64,000 nucleotides of DNA from Flagellimonas aquimarina (GTDB lineage Bacteria; Bacteroidota; Bacteroidia; Flavobacteriales; Flavobacteriaceae): the NCBI RefSeq assembly GCF_003149745.1, contig NZ_QGEG01000001.1:930001-994000 (forward strand), read 5' to 3'. Under the pieces are notes generated by a model, which was not told the DNA's origin, did no database searches, and was given only the letters and a program-made list of their open reading frames with translations. The position numbers and the translations under genes were made by a program. Below are positions 1-9,412 of the stretch, piece after piece (within the stretch, counting starts at the first letter, position 1; every line of letters begins with the position of its first letter).

Positions 1-1
1 T

Positions 2-196
2 GCAGAAAAATATAATGTGGACGAGAGTCAGCTTTTATTGGCATGGATTTTAAAGCACCCGGCAAAGGTTCACCCTGTTATAGGCACAAGTAATAAAGAT
101 AGGATTGTCCTATCCGCAAAAGCCGCAAAAATAGATTTGGATTTACAAGATTGGTTTATACTTTTAGCTTCAAGTCAAGGGCATCCTGTTCCTTAA
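2..196 (+). CDS. aldo/keto reductase, C-terminal fragment (5' end outside window)
   Basis: Open reading frame entering from the left edge; 64 codons are visible before a TAA. The residues fit the C-terminus of an aldo/keto reductase of the YdhF type: a helix ending in LLLAWILKHP followed by PVIGTSNKDRI, the segment that in this family binds the 2'-phosphate and adenine of NADP(H), then a final helix with DWFILLASSQG. The enzyme would be a cytosolic NADPH-dependent carbonyl reductase. The physiological substrate cannot be told from this fragment. The next gene, an SDR oxidoreductase, starts 17 bp downstream on the same strand, so the two may be co-transcribed. Confidence 0.8.
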   Translation, partial: AEKYNVDESQLLLAWILKHPAKVHPVIGTSNKDRIVLSAKAAKIDLDLQDWFILLASSQGHPVP

Positions 197-213
197 AACA
201 TGAAATACAGAAT

Positions 214-975
214 ATGGAAAATGCACAAACAGTTTTAATTACTGGAGCAACTAGTGGAATAGGTAAGGCAACCGCAGAGTTATTGGCAGAGCATAGATTC
301 AATTTAATTCTTTGCGGTCGTAGACAAGAAAGACTGAATATGCTTCAAGACCATTTAGGAAAGAAAACCAACGTTCACACGCTTAATTTTGATGTAAGAG
401 AGAAAGAAGCCGTGTTCAAGTCCATTCAAAACTTACCAACTTCATTTTCTCAAATAGATATTTTAATTAACAATGCAGGGAATGCACATGGCCTGGATAC
501 CATTGATGAAGGAAGTTTGGATGATTGGGATGCCATGTTGGACATAAATGTAAAAGGACTGCTATATGTTTCAAAAGCTGTAGTGCCTAAAATGGTGGAG
601 CGTAGATCTGGCCATATTATTAATATAGGCTCTACCGCAGGAAAGGAAGTGTACCCTAAGGGAAATGTGTATTGCGCAAGCAAACATGCCGTGGATGCCA
701 TTAACCAGGGAATGCGGTTAGATCTAAATGCCTATGGGATAAGAGTTGGAGCTATAAATCCAGGACTGGTGGAGACAGAATTTAGCGATGTACGTTTTAA
801 AGGAGATGTGGATAGAGCTGAAAAAGTATACCAAGGGTTTCAAGCCTTAAAACCTCAGGATATTGCAGATATCATACATTTTACCATTACCCGTCCTTAC
901 CACGTTAACATTGCAGATTTAGTGGTTATGCCTACTGCACAGGCTAGTAGTACCATAGTGAAGAAGGAGTTATGA
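214..975 (+). CDS. SDR family NAD(P)-dependent oxidoreductase (YdfG-like)
   Basis: 253-residue classical short-chain dehydrogenase, usual length for the family. The dinucleotide-binding motif TGATSGIG is at residues 10-17, NNAG at about 86-89, and the catalytic Ser140, Tyr153 and Lys157 (YCASK) are all present. A basic pair after the second strand (CGRRQERL) suggests NADP(H). It resembles YdfG-type 3-hydroxy acid/serine dehydrogenases, but the substrate is inferred only. I chose the ATG at 214, which gives MENAQ directly before the first beta strand; an upstream in-frame start at 151 would add 21 residues and overlap the preceding gene. Its TGA overlaps the next gene's ATG, so translation is probably coupled to the AlbA_2 gene. 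Confidence 0.9.
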   Translation: MENAQTVLITGATSGIGKATAELLAEHRFNLILCGRRQERLNMLQDHLGKKTNVHTLNFDVREKEAVFKSIQNLPTSFSQIDILINNAGNAHGLDTIDEGSLDDWDAMLDINVKGLLYVSKAVVPKMVERRSGHIINIGSTAGKEVYPKGNVYCASKHAVDAINQGMRLDLNAYGIRVGAINPGLVETEFSDVRFKGDVDRAEKVYQGFQALKPQDIADIIHFTITRPYHVNIADLVVMPTAQASSTIVKKEL

Positions 976-2108
976 TTAACAAACGCCTACTGGTTAAGAA
1001 TCTTTTAGCGCATAATGATGAGAACAGTTTTTATGACAAAAAGAGGTTTATATCAATAGGTGAAAAGGAAGGAAAAGCAAAGTTTTTAAAACATGTTTGT
1101 GCGCTAGCGAACAGCAATCCAATAAATAATTCATTCATTGTTATAGGAGTAGAAGATGAGGACAATAAGATAGTTGGGGTGGATTTTTTTGATGACAGCA
1201 AGATTCAAAATTTGGTAAATGCCTACTTAGATAATCCCCCTATTATTTCATATGAGAATATACCTTTTCCGCATTTGCCAGAAGGCAAGGTTGTTGGCTT
1301 GGTCACTATCAAGTCCAACGGAAAAATCTGTGCGCTTAGAAAAAACATATGGAAGTATTATGGTGGGGCGGTATTCTTCCGAGAGGGTAGTATTAGCCTG
1401 CCCAAGGCTTTTGATATTGAGCTAAAGGATATTAATTCTGAGGCAGTTGCAACCATAGAGCAACATGCCAGAAACAATATTGAATTGACCTTGGATGCGG
1501 TCATCAATTTTATCAATAGCAGGCATGCAGATCTAACCAGCGATTATAAGGTTTTCAAAGAACAGTTTGTAGTTTGTTGGGCGGGGAACAAGAAAAAAGT
1601 CAATAATAAAACCTATTACTCAAGAGTAGATATTGAATTGATCAACGAACAGGTTAAGTTATTTTATTCTGCTTTGGATGAAATTACCATTACTTATGAT
1701 GATCATTCATTTAGCACGTTGGAATTTGTACAGTTGGGGTTGGGTTCACAACAAAAGTATTACCCTTTGGAACAGATGATCATTACATTTTCTGACAACG
1801 GCAAATACACGATTAACAGCGAACTGATTTTTGAACCTCCGCAGTACGATAAAAAGACATTGCACCATGTTTTTAACACCAACAGCTCCTTATTGCAAAA
1901 GCTGGAAAAGAAAATTAAATTGAGCAAGACCGAGGAAATAGACCTAACACATTTGCCGGCGACATCCCTTATTTGTTATTTAAATGGATTTGAGGAAGCA
2001 AAAGAACAAATGGAACAGGCGCGGCCATTATTGAAAGTTGCAAATGAAAGGGTTTATGGGTCGTTAAAAGAATCACTACGAATTTTAAGAAAGGTAAGGT
2101 ACAACTAG
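972..2108 (+). CDS. AlbA_2 (Schlafen AlbA-like) domain protein, putative DNA-binding
   Basis: 378 residues. The N-terminal part (about 15-130) has the pattern of the AlbA_2 domain often annotated as putative DNA-binding: EGKAKFLKHVCALANS, then IVIGVEDEDNKIVGVD, and a later strand pair ending in FFREGS. The rest has no domain I recognise and no membrane segment. Its ATG overlaps the stop of the SDR gene by 4 bp, so it belongs to the same transcript. Its stop overlaps, tail to tail, the stop of the amylosucrase gene on the other strand. AlbA_2 proteins are often called transcriptional regulators or ATP-binding proteins, but biochemical support is thin; I infer only that it may bind nucleic acid. 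Confidence 0.75.
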   Translation: MINKRLLVKNLLAHNDENSFYDKKRFISIGEKEGKAKFLKHVCALANSNPINNSFIVIGVEDEDNKIVGVDFFDDSKIQNLVNAYLDNPPIISYENIPFPHLPEGKVVGLVTIKSNGKICALRKNIWKYYGGAVFFREGSISLPKAFDIELKDINSEAVATIEQHARNNIELTLDAVINFINSRHADLTSDYKVFKEQFVVCWAGNKKKVNNKTYYSRVDIELINEQVKLFYSALDEITITYDDHSFSTLEFVQLGLGSQQKYYPLEQMIITFSDNGKYTINSELIFEPPQYDKKTLHHVFNTNSSLLQKLEKKIKLSKTEEIDLTHLPATSLICYLNGFEEAKEQMEQARPLLKVANERVYGSLKESLRILRKVRYN

Positions 2109-4033
2109 GATTTTTTTAGCCAGAGAATTTGGTATGGCATTATCTCTAAAAGGCCACTTTTAATCGATATTTTTTTATTGGACACTAAATCTTTTGGTTC
2201 TCCCTTGGTAAAATAGCCAAGCTTGAGAATCCAACTTGCTTCTATTACCTGCGGGTTTTCATCAAAATTGCAAATTACCAGCACGCCTTCGATTGAATTG
2301 CCCGTACGTTCAAAAACCAAGATATGGTCATTACCGGTATTGTGCAGGGTTAAATTGTTGCTGTCTGCAAAAACAGGGTTTTCTTTCCTGATGGCAATCA
2401 ATTTTTGCAGTGTTTTGAATATTTTGGACTGAGGAAGTTTTTTGCCATTGAGTTTTGCAATAATATTCCAATCCTGTTTTGGTCTATTTACCCAGCGGCT
2501 ATCTTCTTTTTTTGCAGTTTCCTCTAAAAAAGAGTAATCGTTTAAAGTGCCTACCTCATCCCCTGCATAGATCATGGGGATTCCACCATAAGCTAGAATA
2601 ACACCATGGAACATTATAATTTTTGCAATGGCTCCATTAATTGTGGTATTATCTTTTTCATTCAAACCCTTTTCCAACCCTAATAATGATGCCGCACTAC
2701 CGGTAATTCTGCCATCTCCGGTTTTGGGATTGTACATGAACATTAAACCTACAGCATCCGACCAATCCAACCGTTGGCAATAATAATCTAACAAAAATTT
2801 TCGGTGCTGTTGCGGATTCCAACCAATTTCTTCAATAAACTTATTTTCGTACCCTAATCCAATATCATCATGACAGCGAATGTAATTGATCCAAGTACAG
2901 TCCTTTGGTTTTGTGGGAACACTGGTAAGACTTTTATAAAGTAAGACTGTTTTTTTTGTAGCAACGGAATTCCATAACAATGCCATTAAAGAAGCATTGT
3001 AGGCAACCTCGCATTCGTTCCCTTTCTTTTGATCTTCACCAAAGTATTTAATGATCTGGGTTGGTGCAACAATTGCCTCGGCCAAGAATATAGTTCCTGG
3101 GGCAATTACTTGTAAACACATTCGGAACAAAGCAATTAAATTATGTGCTTCTGGCAGGTTTTGGGATATGGTGCCCATTTTTTTCCAAAGAAATGCCAAC
3201 GCATCAAAACGCACCAAATCCACACCCATATTGGACAATTTCACCAAATGGGTCAACATTTCCATAAAAACCTCTGGATTTGTATAATTTAAATCCCATT
3301 GATAGTTGTTGAAAACCGTCATGACCCAATGATCCATTTCAGGAATATAGGTGAAGTTCCCGGGAGAGGTTTCAGGGAAAACTTCTGGCAATGACTTTTC
3401 AAACTCTTTTGGTATGGTTTCGTTTTCAAAAGTGTAGTAGTACCCTTGGTATTTTTTATCACCTTTTGCAGCCTTCTTTGCCCAAGTAAACTCATTGGAA
3501 GTATGGTTGACCACAAAATCCAGCATTAAGAACATATCTTGCTTTCTAAGCTCCTGTGTTAAGTCAAGAAGGTCTTTTTTAGTACCATATTTTTTGTCCA
3601 CTTGCAGATAATCGTTAACGGCGTAGCCGCCATCATTTTCTCCCTTGGGGCGAGTGGTAATAGGCATGAGGTGCAAGAAATTCACCCCTAGTTCTTTTAG
3701 ATAGGGCAGCTTTTTTTTAAGCCCGTTTAAATCTTTGTTGAAATGCTCCACATATAATTGCATACCCACCATTTTTTCCGATTGGTACCAATTGCCCATC
3801 TCAAGTCTTCTTAGGTCTTGATTTACTAATTCTGGTGGTCGCAAAGCAAATAGTTTAGGTAAAAGATCCAGCAATCTTGAAAAGTCCTTACCATGTTTCT
3901 CCTCTGGATAAACGGAAAAGAATAATTGTTGAATAAGACTTAGGTTAGTGGCCAGTCTAAGTTCAAAAAGAGCTTTTGGGTTCTTTTCTTCAAATTTTGA
4001 TGAAATCAGTTTATGTAAAGTAGCTTGGTTCAT
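2105..4033 (-). CDS. amylosucrase-like glycoside hydrolase family 13 enzyme
   Basis: 642 residues, near the usual length of amylosucrases (GH13 subfamily 4; about 636). An N-terminal helical region (1-85) is followed by a (beta/alpha)8 barrel with the GH13 regions in order: DFVVNHT (172-178), VDLVRFDALAF with probable nucleophile Asp277, FLAEAIVAP with probable acid/base Glu319, and IRCHDDIG with His388 and Asp389. The beta-rich C-terminal domain is present. Amylosucrase cleaves sucrose and either builds alpha-1,4-glucan or releases glucose, leaving fructose. There is no signal peptide, so it should be cytosolic. The fructokinase-like gene lies directly upstream with no gap. A sucrose hydrolase in the same subfamily is the main alternative. 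Confidence 0.85.
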   Translation of the reverse strand: MNQATLHKLISSKFEEKNPKALFELRLATNLSLIQQLFFSVYPEEKHGKDFSRLLDLLPKLFALRPPELVNQDLRRLEMGNWYQSEKMVGMQLYVEHFNKDLNGLKKKLPYLKELGVNFLHLMPITTRPKGENDGGYAVNDYLQVDKKYGTKKDLLDLTQELRKQDMFLMLDFVVNHTSNEFTWAKKAAKGDKKYQGYYYTFENETIPKEFEKSLPEVFPETSPGNFTYIPEMDHWVMTVFNNYQWDLNYTNPEVFMEMLTHLVKLSNMGVDLVRFDALAFLWKKMGTISQNLPEAHNLIALFRMCLQVIAPGTIFLAEAIVAPTQIIKYFGEDQKKGNECEVAYNASLMALLWNSVATKKTVLLYKSLTSVPTKPKDCTWINYIRCHDDIGLGYENKFIEEIGWNPQQHRKFLLDYYCQRLDWSDAVGLMFMYNPKTGDGRITGSAASLLGLEKGLNEKDNTTINGAIAKIIMFHGVILAYGGIPMIYAGDEVGTLNDYSFLEETAKKEDSRWVNRPKQDWNIIAKLNGKKLPQSKIFKTLQKLIAIRKENPVFADSNNLTLHNTGNDHILVFERTGNSIEGVLVICNFDENPQVIEASWILKLGYFTKGEPKDLVSNKKISIKSGLLEIMPYQILWLKKS

Positions 4034-4978
4034 TTAATTTTCAAGCTGTGATTTTGTGGGAAGAGCGACTATGGCTCCATAATTGGTAGTGGTAATGGCG
4101 CCCGCTTTATTAGCTTTTTGGACCATTTTAGCAAGTAGTTCATAATCTTCGAAAACGCGATTAAAATTACCTAGGTCCGCTATTTGATATAACAAACAAC
4201 CTATAAAGGCATCTCCTGCCCCTGTAGTATCTATAGGCTTTACCGCAATACTTGGAATTATCTTTTTTGTATTGTTTGAACTTAACAACGTACCCTCTTT
4301 GCCAAGGGTGACCGTTATGATTTTAGTGCCTACCTCATGAAAAAAATCACATGCTTCATTAACATCCTTTTTTCCCGAAAGGAGTAAAGCCTCTTCTAAG
4401 CTGAACTTACATAGATGAGATTTTTCAATAAAGGGCATACACTTTTTAATAAACTGCTTTTCGTTTTCTTTCCAAAGGTCACCTCTAAAATTTGGATCAA
4501 AGCTGATAAACATTTCTTTGGTGAAAGCATCAAACAAATATTTTCCATATGCTTTTTCCAAGGAGCCCCCAAGAAGTGCTGTTGCAGCCCCTAAGTGTAA
4601 AAGATTCCCATGAAAGTCCTTTCTTAAAGATGGGTCATAAGCTAATTCTTTATCTGCACCCCTACTAAATACAAAGTCTCGTTCTCCATCTTCTGCTAAG
4701 GAAACAAAGGCAAGTGTAGTAAAGGTCTTGGACCGTTGTGCCAATGAAATATCGACACCCTCTTTTTTGACAGTGCTTAGTAGAAAGCTTCCAAAAGGAT
4801 CATCTCCTACACAACCTACAAAGACTCCTTTTCCGCCAAGTTTGGCTATTGCACAGGCTACATTTGCGGGTGCGCCACCTGCTTTTTTGGTAAATTGAGT
4901 TGCTTTGGAAAGATCATTTCCTTGCTTTTCAGCAACAAAATCTATTAACAGTTCTCCAATGCAGAATACTTTTCTCAT
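4034..4978 (-). CDS. PfkB-family carbohydrate kinase, probable fructokinase
   Basis: 314 residues, normal for ribokinase/PfkB sugar kinases. The N-terminal substrate-binding motif GGAPANVACAIAKLGG is at about 34-49 and the ATP/anion-hole signature DTTGAGDAF, with catalytic Asp, is near residues 249-257. The family phosphorylates sugars with ATP; fructokinase is inferred from the family pattern and above all from the neighbour. The stop codon is immediately followed by the ATG of the amylosucrase gene (0 bp gap), so the two are one operon in which the kinase would trap fructose released from sucrose as fructose-6-phosphate. No transporter or LacI-type regulator sits beside them. 2-keto-3-deoxygluconate kinase is a less likely alternative. 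Confidence 0.85.
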   Translation of the reverse strand: MRKVFCIGELLIDFVAEKQGNDLSKATQFTKKAGGAPANVACAIAKLGGKGVFVGCVGDDPFGSFLLSTVKKEGVDISLAQRSKTFTTLAFVSLAEDGERDFVFSRGADKELAYDPSLRKDFHGNLLHLGAATALLGGSLEKAYGKYLFDAFTKEMFISFDPNFRGDLWKENEKQFIKKCMPFIEKSHLCKFSLEEALLLSGKKDVNEACDFFHEVGTKIITVTLGKEGTLLSSNNTKKIIPSIAVKPIDTTGAGDAFIGCLLYQIADLGNFNRVFEDYELLAKMVQKANKAGAITTTNYGAIVALPTKSQLEN

Positions 4979-5025
4979 TCCTAGTATTGAAAATTAGGTA
5001 TTCCAATGTAAGGAGAAAAAAAGTT

Positions 5026-5439
5026 CTATTCCAAAATTTTATGTGCTATTACGGTAAAATATGTAATCGTGGCATCTGGACATAAGCTTTCTTTGGCTTT
5101 TGCTTCTAAGGTAATGCCACTTTCCAATTGTCCTGGATCAAAAAGAAAAACAACATCAAGTTTTTGCTCTTTGGAAAGCTTGTTTGTTATGCTGCTACCT
5201 GATTCTAGAATGTCCACTACTTCTGCAGCGAAAACATGCTCTTTATTTGAGCCACACACCTCCTTGTTTGTCTCGGTGCTCTCAAGGATTTTAATTCTGA
5301 GCATTATCTCATTTGGTCCTAATAGCTGCTGTTCTATAATGGTTTCTTCATTTTGAGTGTTCTCTAAAAGGGATACATCATCTTTTTGATTACATGAATT
5401 GCTCAAAAAGAAAAGTATCAACAAAATAAAAGGTTTCAT
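5026..5439 (-). CDS. hypothetical lipoprotein
   Basis: 137 residues. The N-terminus is a lipoprotein signal: a Lys after Met, a hydrophobic stretch and lipobox LSNSC with Cys16. The mature part begins with an acidic linker and then alternates short hydrophobic strands (IMLRIKILES, LDVVFLFDP, ITYFTVIAHKIL), which suggests a small beta-sandwich. Two further Cys (in EVCGS and SLCPD) could form a disulfide in the periplasm. I recognise no family. It lies 47 bp upstream of the kinase-amylosucrase pair on the same strand, so it could be the first gene of that transcript, although there is nothing in it that suggests sugar binding. Confidence 0.7.
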   Translation of the reverse strand: MKPFILLILFFLSNSCNQKDDVSLLENTQNEETIIEQQLLGPNEIMLRIKILESTETNKEVCGSNKEHVFAAEVVDILESGSSITNKLSKEQKLDVVFLFDPGQLESGITLEAKAKESLCPDATITYFTVIAHKILE

Positions 5440-5492
5440 AAGGATTTAACTTTTAAGTATATACGTATGAAATCATTTAGTGGATGTTATAA

Positions 5493-5520
5493 AAAAAGGC
5501 GTGATTAATCACGCCTTTTT
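5493..5520 (-). terminator. intrinsic terminator after the T9SS protein gene
   Basis: Perfect 28-bp palindrome: arms AAAAAGGCGTGATT and AATCACGCCTTTTT. It lies 19 bp beyond the stop codon of the large T9SS gene on the minus strand. The symmetry gives a U-tract in either direction, so it could also stop transcription coming from the other side. Confidence 0.85.
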
Positions 5521-5539
5521 AAGTGAATTTTATTGAGTT

Positions 5540-8500
5540 TTATTTTTTAATTATTTTAAAATTTTCGTTTGTTCTTGATCCTGTGATTTTTACAAAATAA
5601 ATTCCTGCAGGACTATTAGAAGCATTCCAAATTATAGGTTTGGAGCTACTTGACCCTTCCATTTCAAAAACTTTTTGTCCTACCATATTGAAGATTTGAG
5701 CACTTACTTTTTCATCTTCGGTATTTTTAAGGGCAAAATAGAATTCATCAGTTGAAGGATTAGGCCAAACCGCGGTAATCACCTCTGTCTCAACGGTTGC
5801 TAAACTTTGAGGGTCCGTTTGGTCAGAAATTCCAGAGGGAGCTATTTCTACAGCGGTATCCCCAGTGGAACCACTATCGACAGTTCCAAAAATCTGAAAT
5901 ATTTGATCCTCAGGAGCACCTCCAAAAACAAGGTTGGTAGGAACCCAATCTACAGCGCCAGTACCAAACAAGTCTGCGGTATCCCTAAATAAATTGCTAT
6001 TTCCAATTAGCCCTGCCTGTGTAAACCAGAACCACTGTGTTTCGTTTGGAAAGAAATTTAGATTGGCATATACAGAAAGCCAATAGGTTCCAGATTCCAA
6101 CACCACTTGTTCTGGAAGATCCAAGCCAAGATTTGTATTAGTAGGTGCGGTAACAGGCGCTATTGCACCACTGTCATATACCACAGCTCCTGGGAAACCT
6201 CCGTTATCTTCATAAATAACCACAGTTGCACTGGTCAAAGAGGGACTGTTATTTGCCCCGCCAAAAGCTAAAATGCTATTTACGGTCCATTGACTTCCTT
6301 CTGGAACAATGAAATCATCTGCTGACTGCAATAACGCTCCACCAAAATCAGGAATCAACTGTGATGGTGTGCTGCTGGTTGAGACATTATTTTGCTCATA
6401 AATTGGAAACTCTGTCAGCGTTACTGTAAACCCTTCCGCAACTTGTTCTCTACCAGATGTTGCAATTAAGCCAATGGCTGCGGAACCTTCTGAATCTGGT
6501 GCGAAAGACAATGAAATGATATCGCCATCAAGAACTGCTGTCACCAAATCTGGGTTGGAATTGGTAAGCTCAATGGAAATTGGTCTTCCCCTAGAATTAA
6601 CAAATAGATCTTTTACATTCACTTCTTTGTCTGGACTGTTTAAGGGTAAAACCAAATCAGGAAGCAAATAAGCCGTACTCAATTTTGCTTCTGGCGAGCG
6701 TGATGCATAGAACTGGGCGTTATATACACCATTTCCATGCGCGGCCACAGCAACAAACCCGTCTTCTCTTGTTCTAACTTGGGGGACAACAACATTACCA
6801 ACAATGGCAGGTTCGCGGTACCAGCGTGTGCGATCACCATTTAGGTAAAAAGAGGCATACAGTCCAGTACTTGTTCCGGCAAAATAAATATTGTTGTTTC
6901 CACTAATGGCAAACCATCGAACAGATGGGCCGTTCCCTGTACCATCTTTATTTTGCTCTAGGTTACCACTGATGCTTTCCCAAGTATCTCCTCCGTTTTT
7001 ACTCATAAAAATACTCTTAATGTTGTAGTTGGAGAAAACCGCAAAAACGCGATTGGAATTTGTTGGGTCTACATAAATCTGATTAATGTTACCGGTAGGA
7101 AGTCCTTTTCCCGAAGAGATATCCACGGGTACCTGGTCATCTATGTTTGCATTTTCCACCTTAAAGATCATACCACTGGATGTGCCGTAATACAATCTGT
7201 TGGCAACTGGGAATTTAGAAATGTCCAAACCTGTGATTAAGGAACCATCAGGGGTGGCCGTTTGTGTTTGTTCTGCCCAGTTTACAGAAGTTGGTGCGTT
7301 TGAGAACAAAGGAATTTCATCTAAATTATTATTACGCCACATACGATCGCCCGCGGGCATATACATTATATTGTCATTGATAGGATCAAGAACAAAAGGA
7401 GCTACAAAGTCAAATCCACTTGCGCCGGCAGGCTGCACCCTGGTGAAGGACACAAACTCACCAGCTTCATCAAAATTAAAACGAAAGACAACACCAAACT
7501 GCGCCGAAACGTATCGGGTAAGGCCGCCATCTGCTATGGCATTGTAAGAACCGTCACCACCAAAATCTTCGACCCATGGATCACTTTTGTTTGTAGAATT
7601 AGTGAACCATGTTCCGTTGTCCTGAAAACCAGCAACGATATCCCTGCTATTCCCTTCAGGATCTATAGCAATGGCATATGGCTGGGTAGTAATATAGCTG
7701 TTGTTCAATGAAGTCCAGCTAACGGGTTCAGTGGTTATGGATATATCTTCTGTGACTTGCACCCCACCATCATTAGCTGAAATAGCCTTATTTGGATTGG
7801 AAGGTAAAAAAACCAAGTTGTGCTGATCTGGATGATGATTTGGGTAGAGTCCAAAACTATCACTGAAAATTGTATAGCCGCCGATCCAGCCTTCAAACCC
7901 GGTAGGAGTTGTAAAGCCAGTGGTAGACCTATAAAGATTAGTGCCTCCTAAGAATACCAAGTCGGGATTTGTTGGGTGTACCTTAATTATCATATTATAC
8001 GCCCCTTGAAGATTTAAGTCTCCAGCAAGTCCTCCAATATTAGTAGGAAGGTTTGCTGTTAAATCCACCCATTGTTCTTCTGGTGTGGCAGCATCTGCTT
8101 GATATCTCCAAAGAAATGCCTCACCAGCATTACTTAGGTCATAAGAAAAGAAAAAGACACGATTTTCATCTGAGGGATCATAGGCCATGACCGTTCTTCC
8201 AAAAGAAGGGAATAAGCCCGCTGGAGTAATATTGGTCCAAGTGTCTCCATCTTGTGAGGTGTAAAAACCGGCATTTTCGCCTCCAAAAATATCTACAGTA
8301 CCATATATGGTCCCGTTAGGAGTGATAATAACTTCAGTTTGACTGTCAAATCCACTGGGCAGAACTTCCTCAAAAGATCGCGCTCCATTTTCTGATCGAA
8401 ACAAGCCATCAAAAGTAGCTGCATAGACATCGCCATTTTTAGGATCTACGGCAATGCTGTTGATCAAATCAAAAGAGGTAATGGAAGTGACATCATTATC

Positions 8501-9217
8501 AGAAGTATTTCGCATTCTGAACCAACTTCTTCCATTATTATAAGACTTATATATTCCAGAACCTTGATAGAATGCTCCGGGCGCTCCGGCTGAGTTTCCA
8601 TAACGTTCCCCTGAAGCATAGTACCAAACATTTTGGCGATTCTTTCTTGGGTCCTGAACAATGCCCGTAATACTTGGGTTCTGCCATTTTCTGGTAACCC
8701 TTCTCCAGGATTCCCCAGCGTTTGTAGAACGCCAAAGCCCTCCAGAAACGCCACCGGCCAAAATGGTGTTTTCGTTTCTTCTATCAATGGCCAAGGCTCT
8801 TGTTCTTCCACCTACATTGGCAGGGCCTCTACCTCTAAAATAGAAAAATCTCTTCTTTGAAGCTTCTCCACCATAGGTTTTTGACATTTGTTGTTGAATG
8901 TCCGTTGAGTCAATTTTCCCAGAGAACTCTGCGGCCCTCTCAAGAATGTTTTCCGGAATTGTTTTGGTAAAAGGATCTTGTACCTGTCTAAACTCATATT
9001 CCAATCTATCCATGGCACGGTCGCCGACTGCTTTTGGCTTTGCGCCAACAGGGCCTGTTTTACTGTCGTAAAGTTTGGACTTTTTGTAAAGATCGTGCCC
9101 TTTTTTGGGGGCATCATCATGAGTTTTTTTCAAGTTTTGTGCTTGAACTCCTGTAAAAATGAAGAGGAAAATGGTAAAAAAAGAAAATAGGGGTTTAGTG
9201 CGTAGTCGTTTTTTCAT
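5540..9217 (-). CDS. large secreted Asp-box beta-propeller (sortilin/VPS10-like) protein with T9SS sorting domain
   Basis: 1225 residues. A signal peptide (about 1-26, cleavage after VQAQ) leads into a long region of sialidase/VPS10-like Asp-box repeats: GGLWRSTNAGESWRRV, GIYKSYNNGRSWFRM, GLFRSENGARSFEE, GFYTSQDGDTWTN, SIFMSKNGGDTWES. This is the usual sign of multi-bladed beta-propellers. The region near 950-1130 looks like a beta-sandwich. The last 75 residues are a type A T9SS sorting domain (WPNPSTDEFYF, AQIFNMVGQKV, NSPAGIYFVKI, FKIIKK), so the protein should be exported through the Por system and released or anchored on the surface. Enzymatic activity is not shown; many such proteins carry no catalytic sialidase residues. 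Single gene with its own terminator. Confidence 0.88.
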   Translation of the reverse strand: MKKRLRTKPLFSFFTIFLFIFTGVQAQNLKKTHDDAPKKGHDLYKKSKLYDSKTGPVGAKPKAVGDRAMDRLEYEFRQVQDPFTKTIPENILERAAEFSGKIDSTDIQQQMSKTYGGEASKKRFFYFRGRGPANVGGRTRALAIDRRNENTILAGGVSGGLWRSTNAGESWRRVTRKWQNPSITGIVQDPRKNRQNVWYYASGERYGNSAGAPGAFYQGSGIYKSYNNGRSWFRMRNTSDNDVTSITSFDLINSIAVDPKNGDVYAATFDGLFRSENGARSFEEVLPSGFDSQTEVIITPNGTIYGTVDIFGGENAGFYTSQDGDTWTNITPAGLFPSFGRTVMAYDPSDENRVFFFSYDLSNAGEAFLWRYQADAATPEEQWVDLTANLPTNIGGLAGDLNLQGAYNMIIKVHPTNPDLVFLGGTNLYRSTTGFTTPTGFEGWIGGYTIFSDSFGLYPNHHPDQHNLVFLPSNPNKAISANDGGVQVTEDISITTEPVSWTSLNNSYITTQPYAIAIDPEGNSRDIVAGFQDNGTWFTNSTNKSDPWVEDFGGDGSYNAIADGGLTRYVSAQFGVVFRFNFDEAGEFVSFTRVQPAGASGFDFVAPFVLDPINDNIMYMPAGDRMWRNNNLDEIPLFSNAPTSVNWAEQTQTATPDGSLITGLDISKFPVANRLYYGTSSGMIFKVENANIDDQVPVDISSGKGLPTGNINQIYVDPTNSNRVFAVFSNYNIKSIFMSKNGGDTWESISGNLEQNKDGTGNGPSVRWFAISGNNNIYFAGTSTGLYASFYLNGDRTRWYREPAIVGNVVVPQVRTREDGFVAVAAHGNGVYNAQFYASRSPEAKLSTAYLLPDLVLPLNSPDKEVNVKDLFVNSRGRPISIELTNSNPDLVTAVLDGDIISLSFAPDSEGSAAIGLIATSGREQVAEGFTVTLTEFPIYEQNNVSTSSTPSQLIPDFGGALLQSADDFIVPEGSQWTVNSILAFGGANNSPSLTSATVVIYEDNGGFPGAVVYDSGAIAPVTAPTNTNLGLDLPEQVVLESGTYWLSVYANLNFFPNETQWFWFTQAGLIGNSNLFRDTADLFGTGAVDWVPTNLVFGGAPEDQIFQIFGTVDSGSTGDTAVEIAPSGISDQTDPQSLATVETEVITAVWPNPSTDEFYFALKNTEDEKVSAQIFNMVGQKVFEMEGSSSSKPIIWNASNSPAGIYFVKITGSRTNENFKIIKK

Positions 9218-9412
9218 ATAGTTGAGATTAAATGAATTAGCCTTTCAATATAACAAAAAATTAAAGTATTGTTAAAATATTCCTACAAGAATCGATGAAA
9301 TACGCTGTTAACCAAATGCAAATAAGAGTATTAAAGACTTTTGAATCATTCTTAGAGTTGGTTTTTTGATCAAAACCTTTGTTGTTGTGGATAATTGCGT
9401 AAAATTTGTGGC

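Noticed and set aside
3111..3123. TGTAAACACATTC resembling the glpD operator half-site
   Set aside because: Lies in the amylosucrase coding region and is not palindromic.
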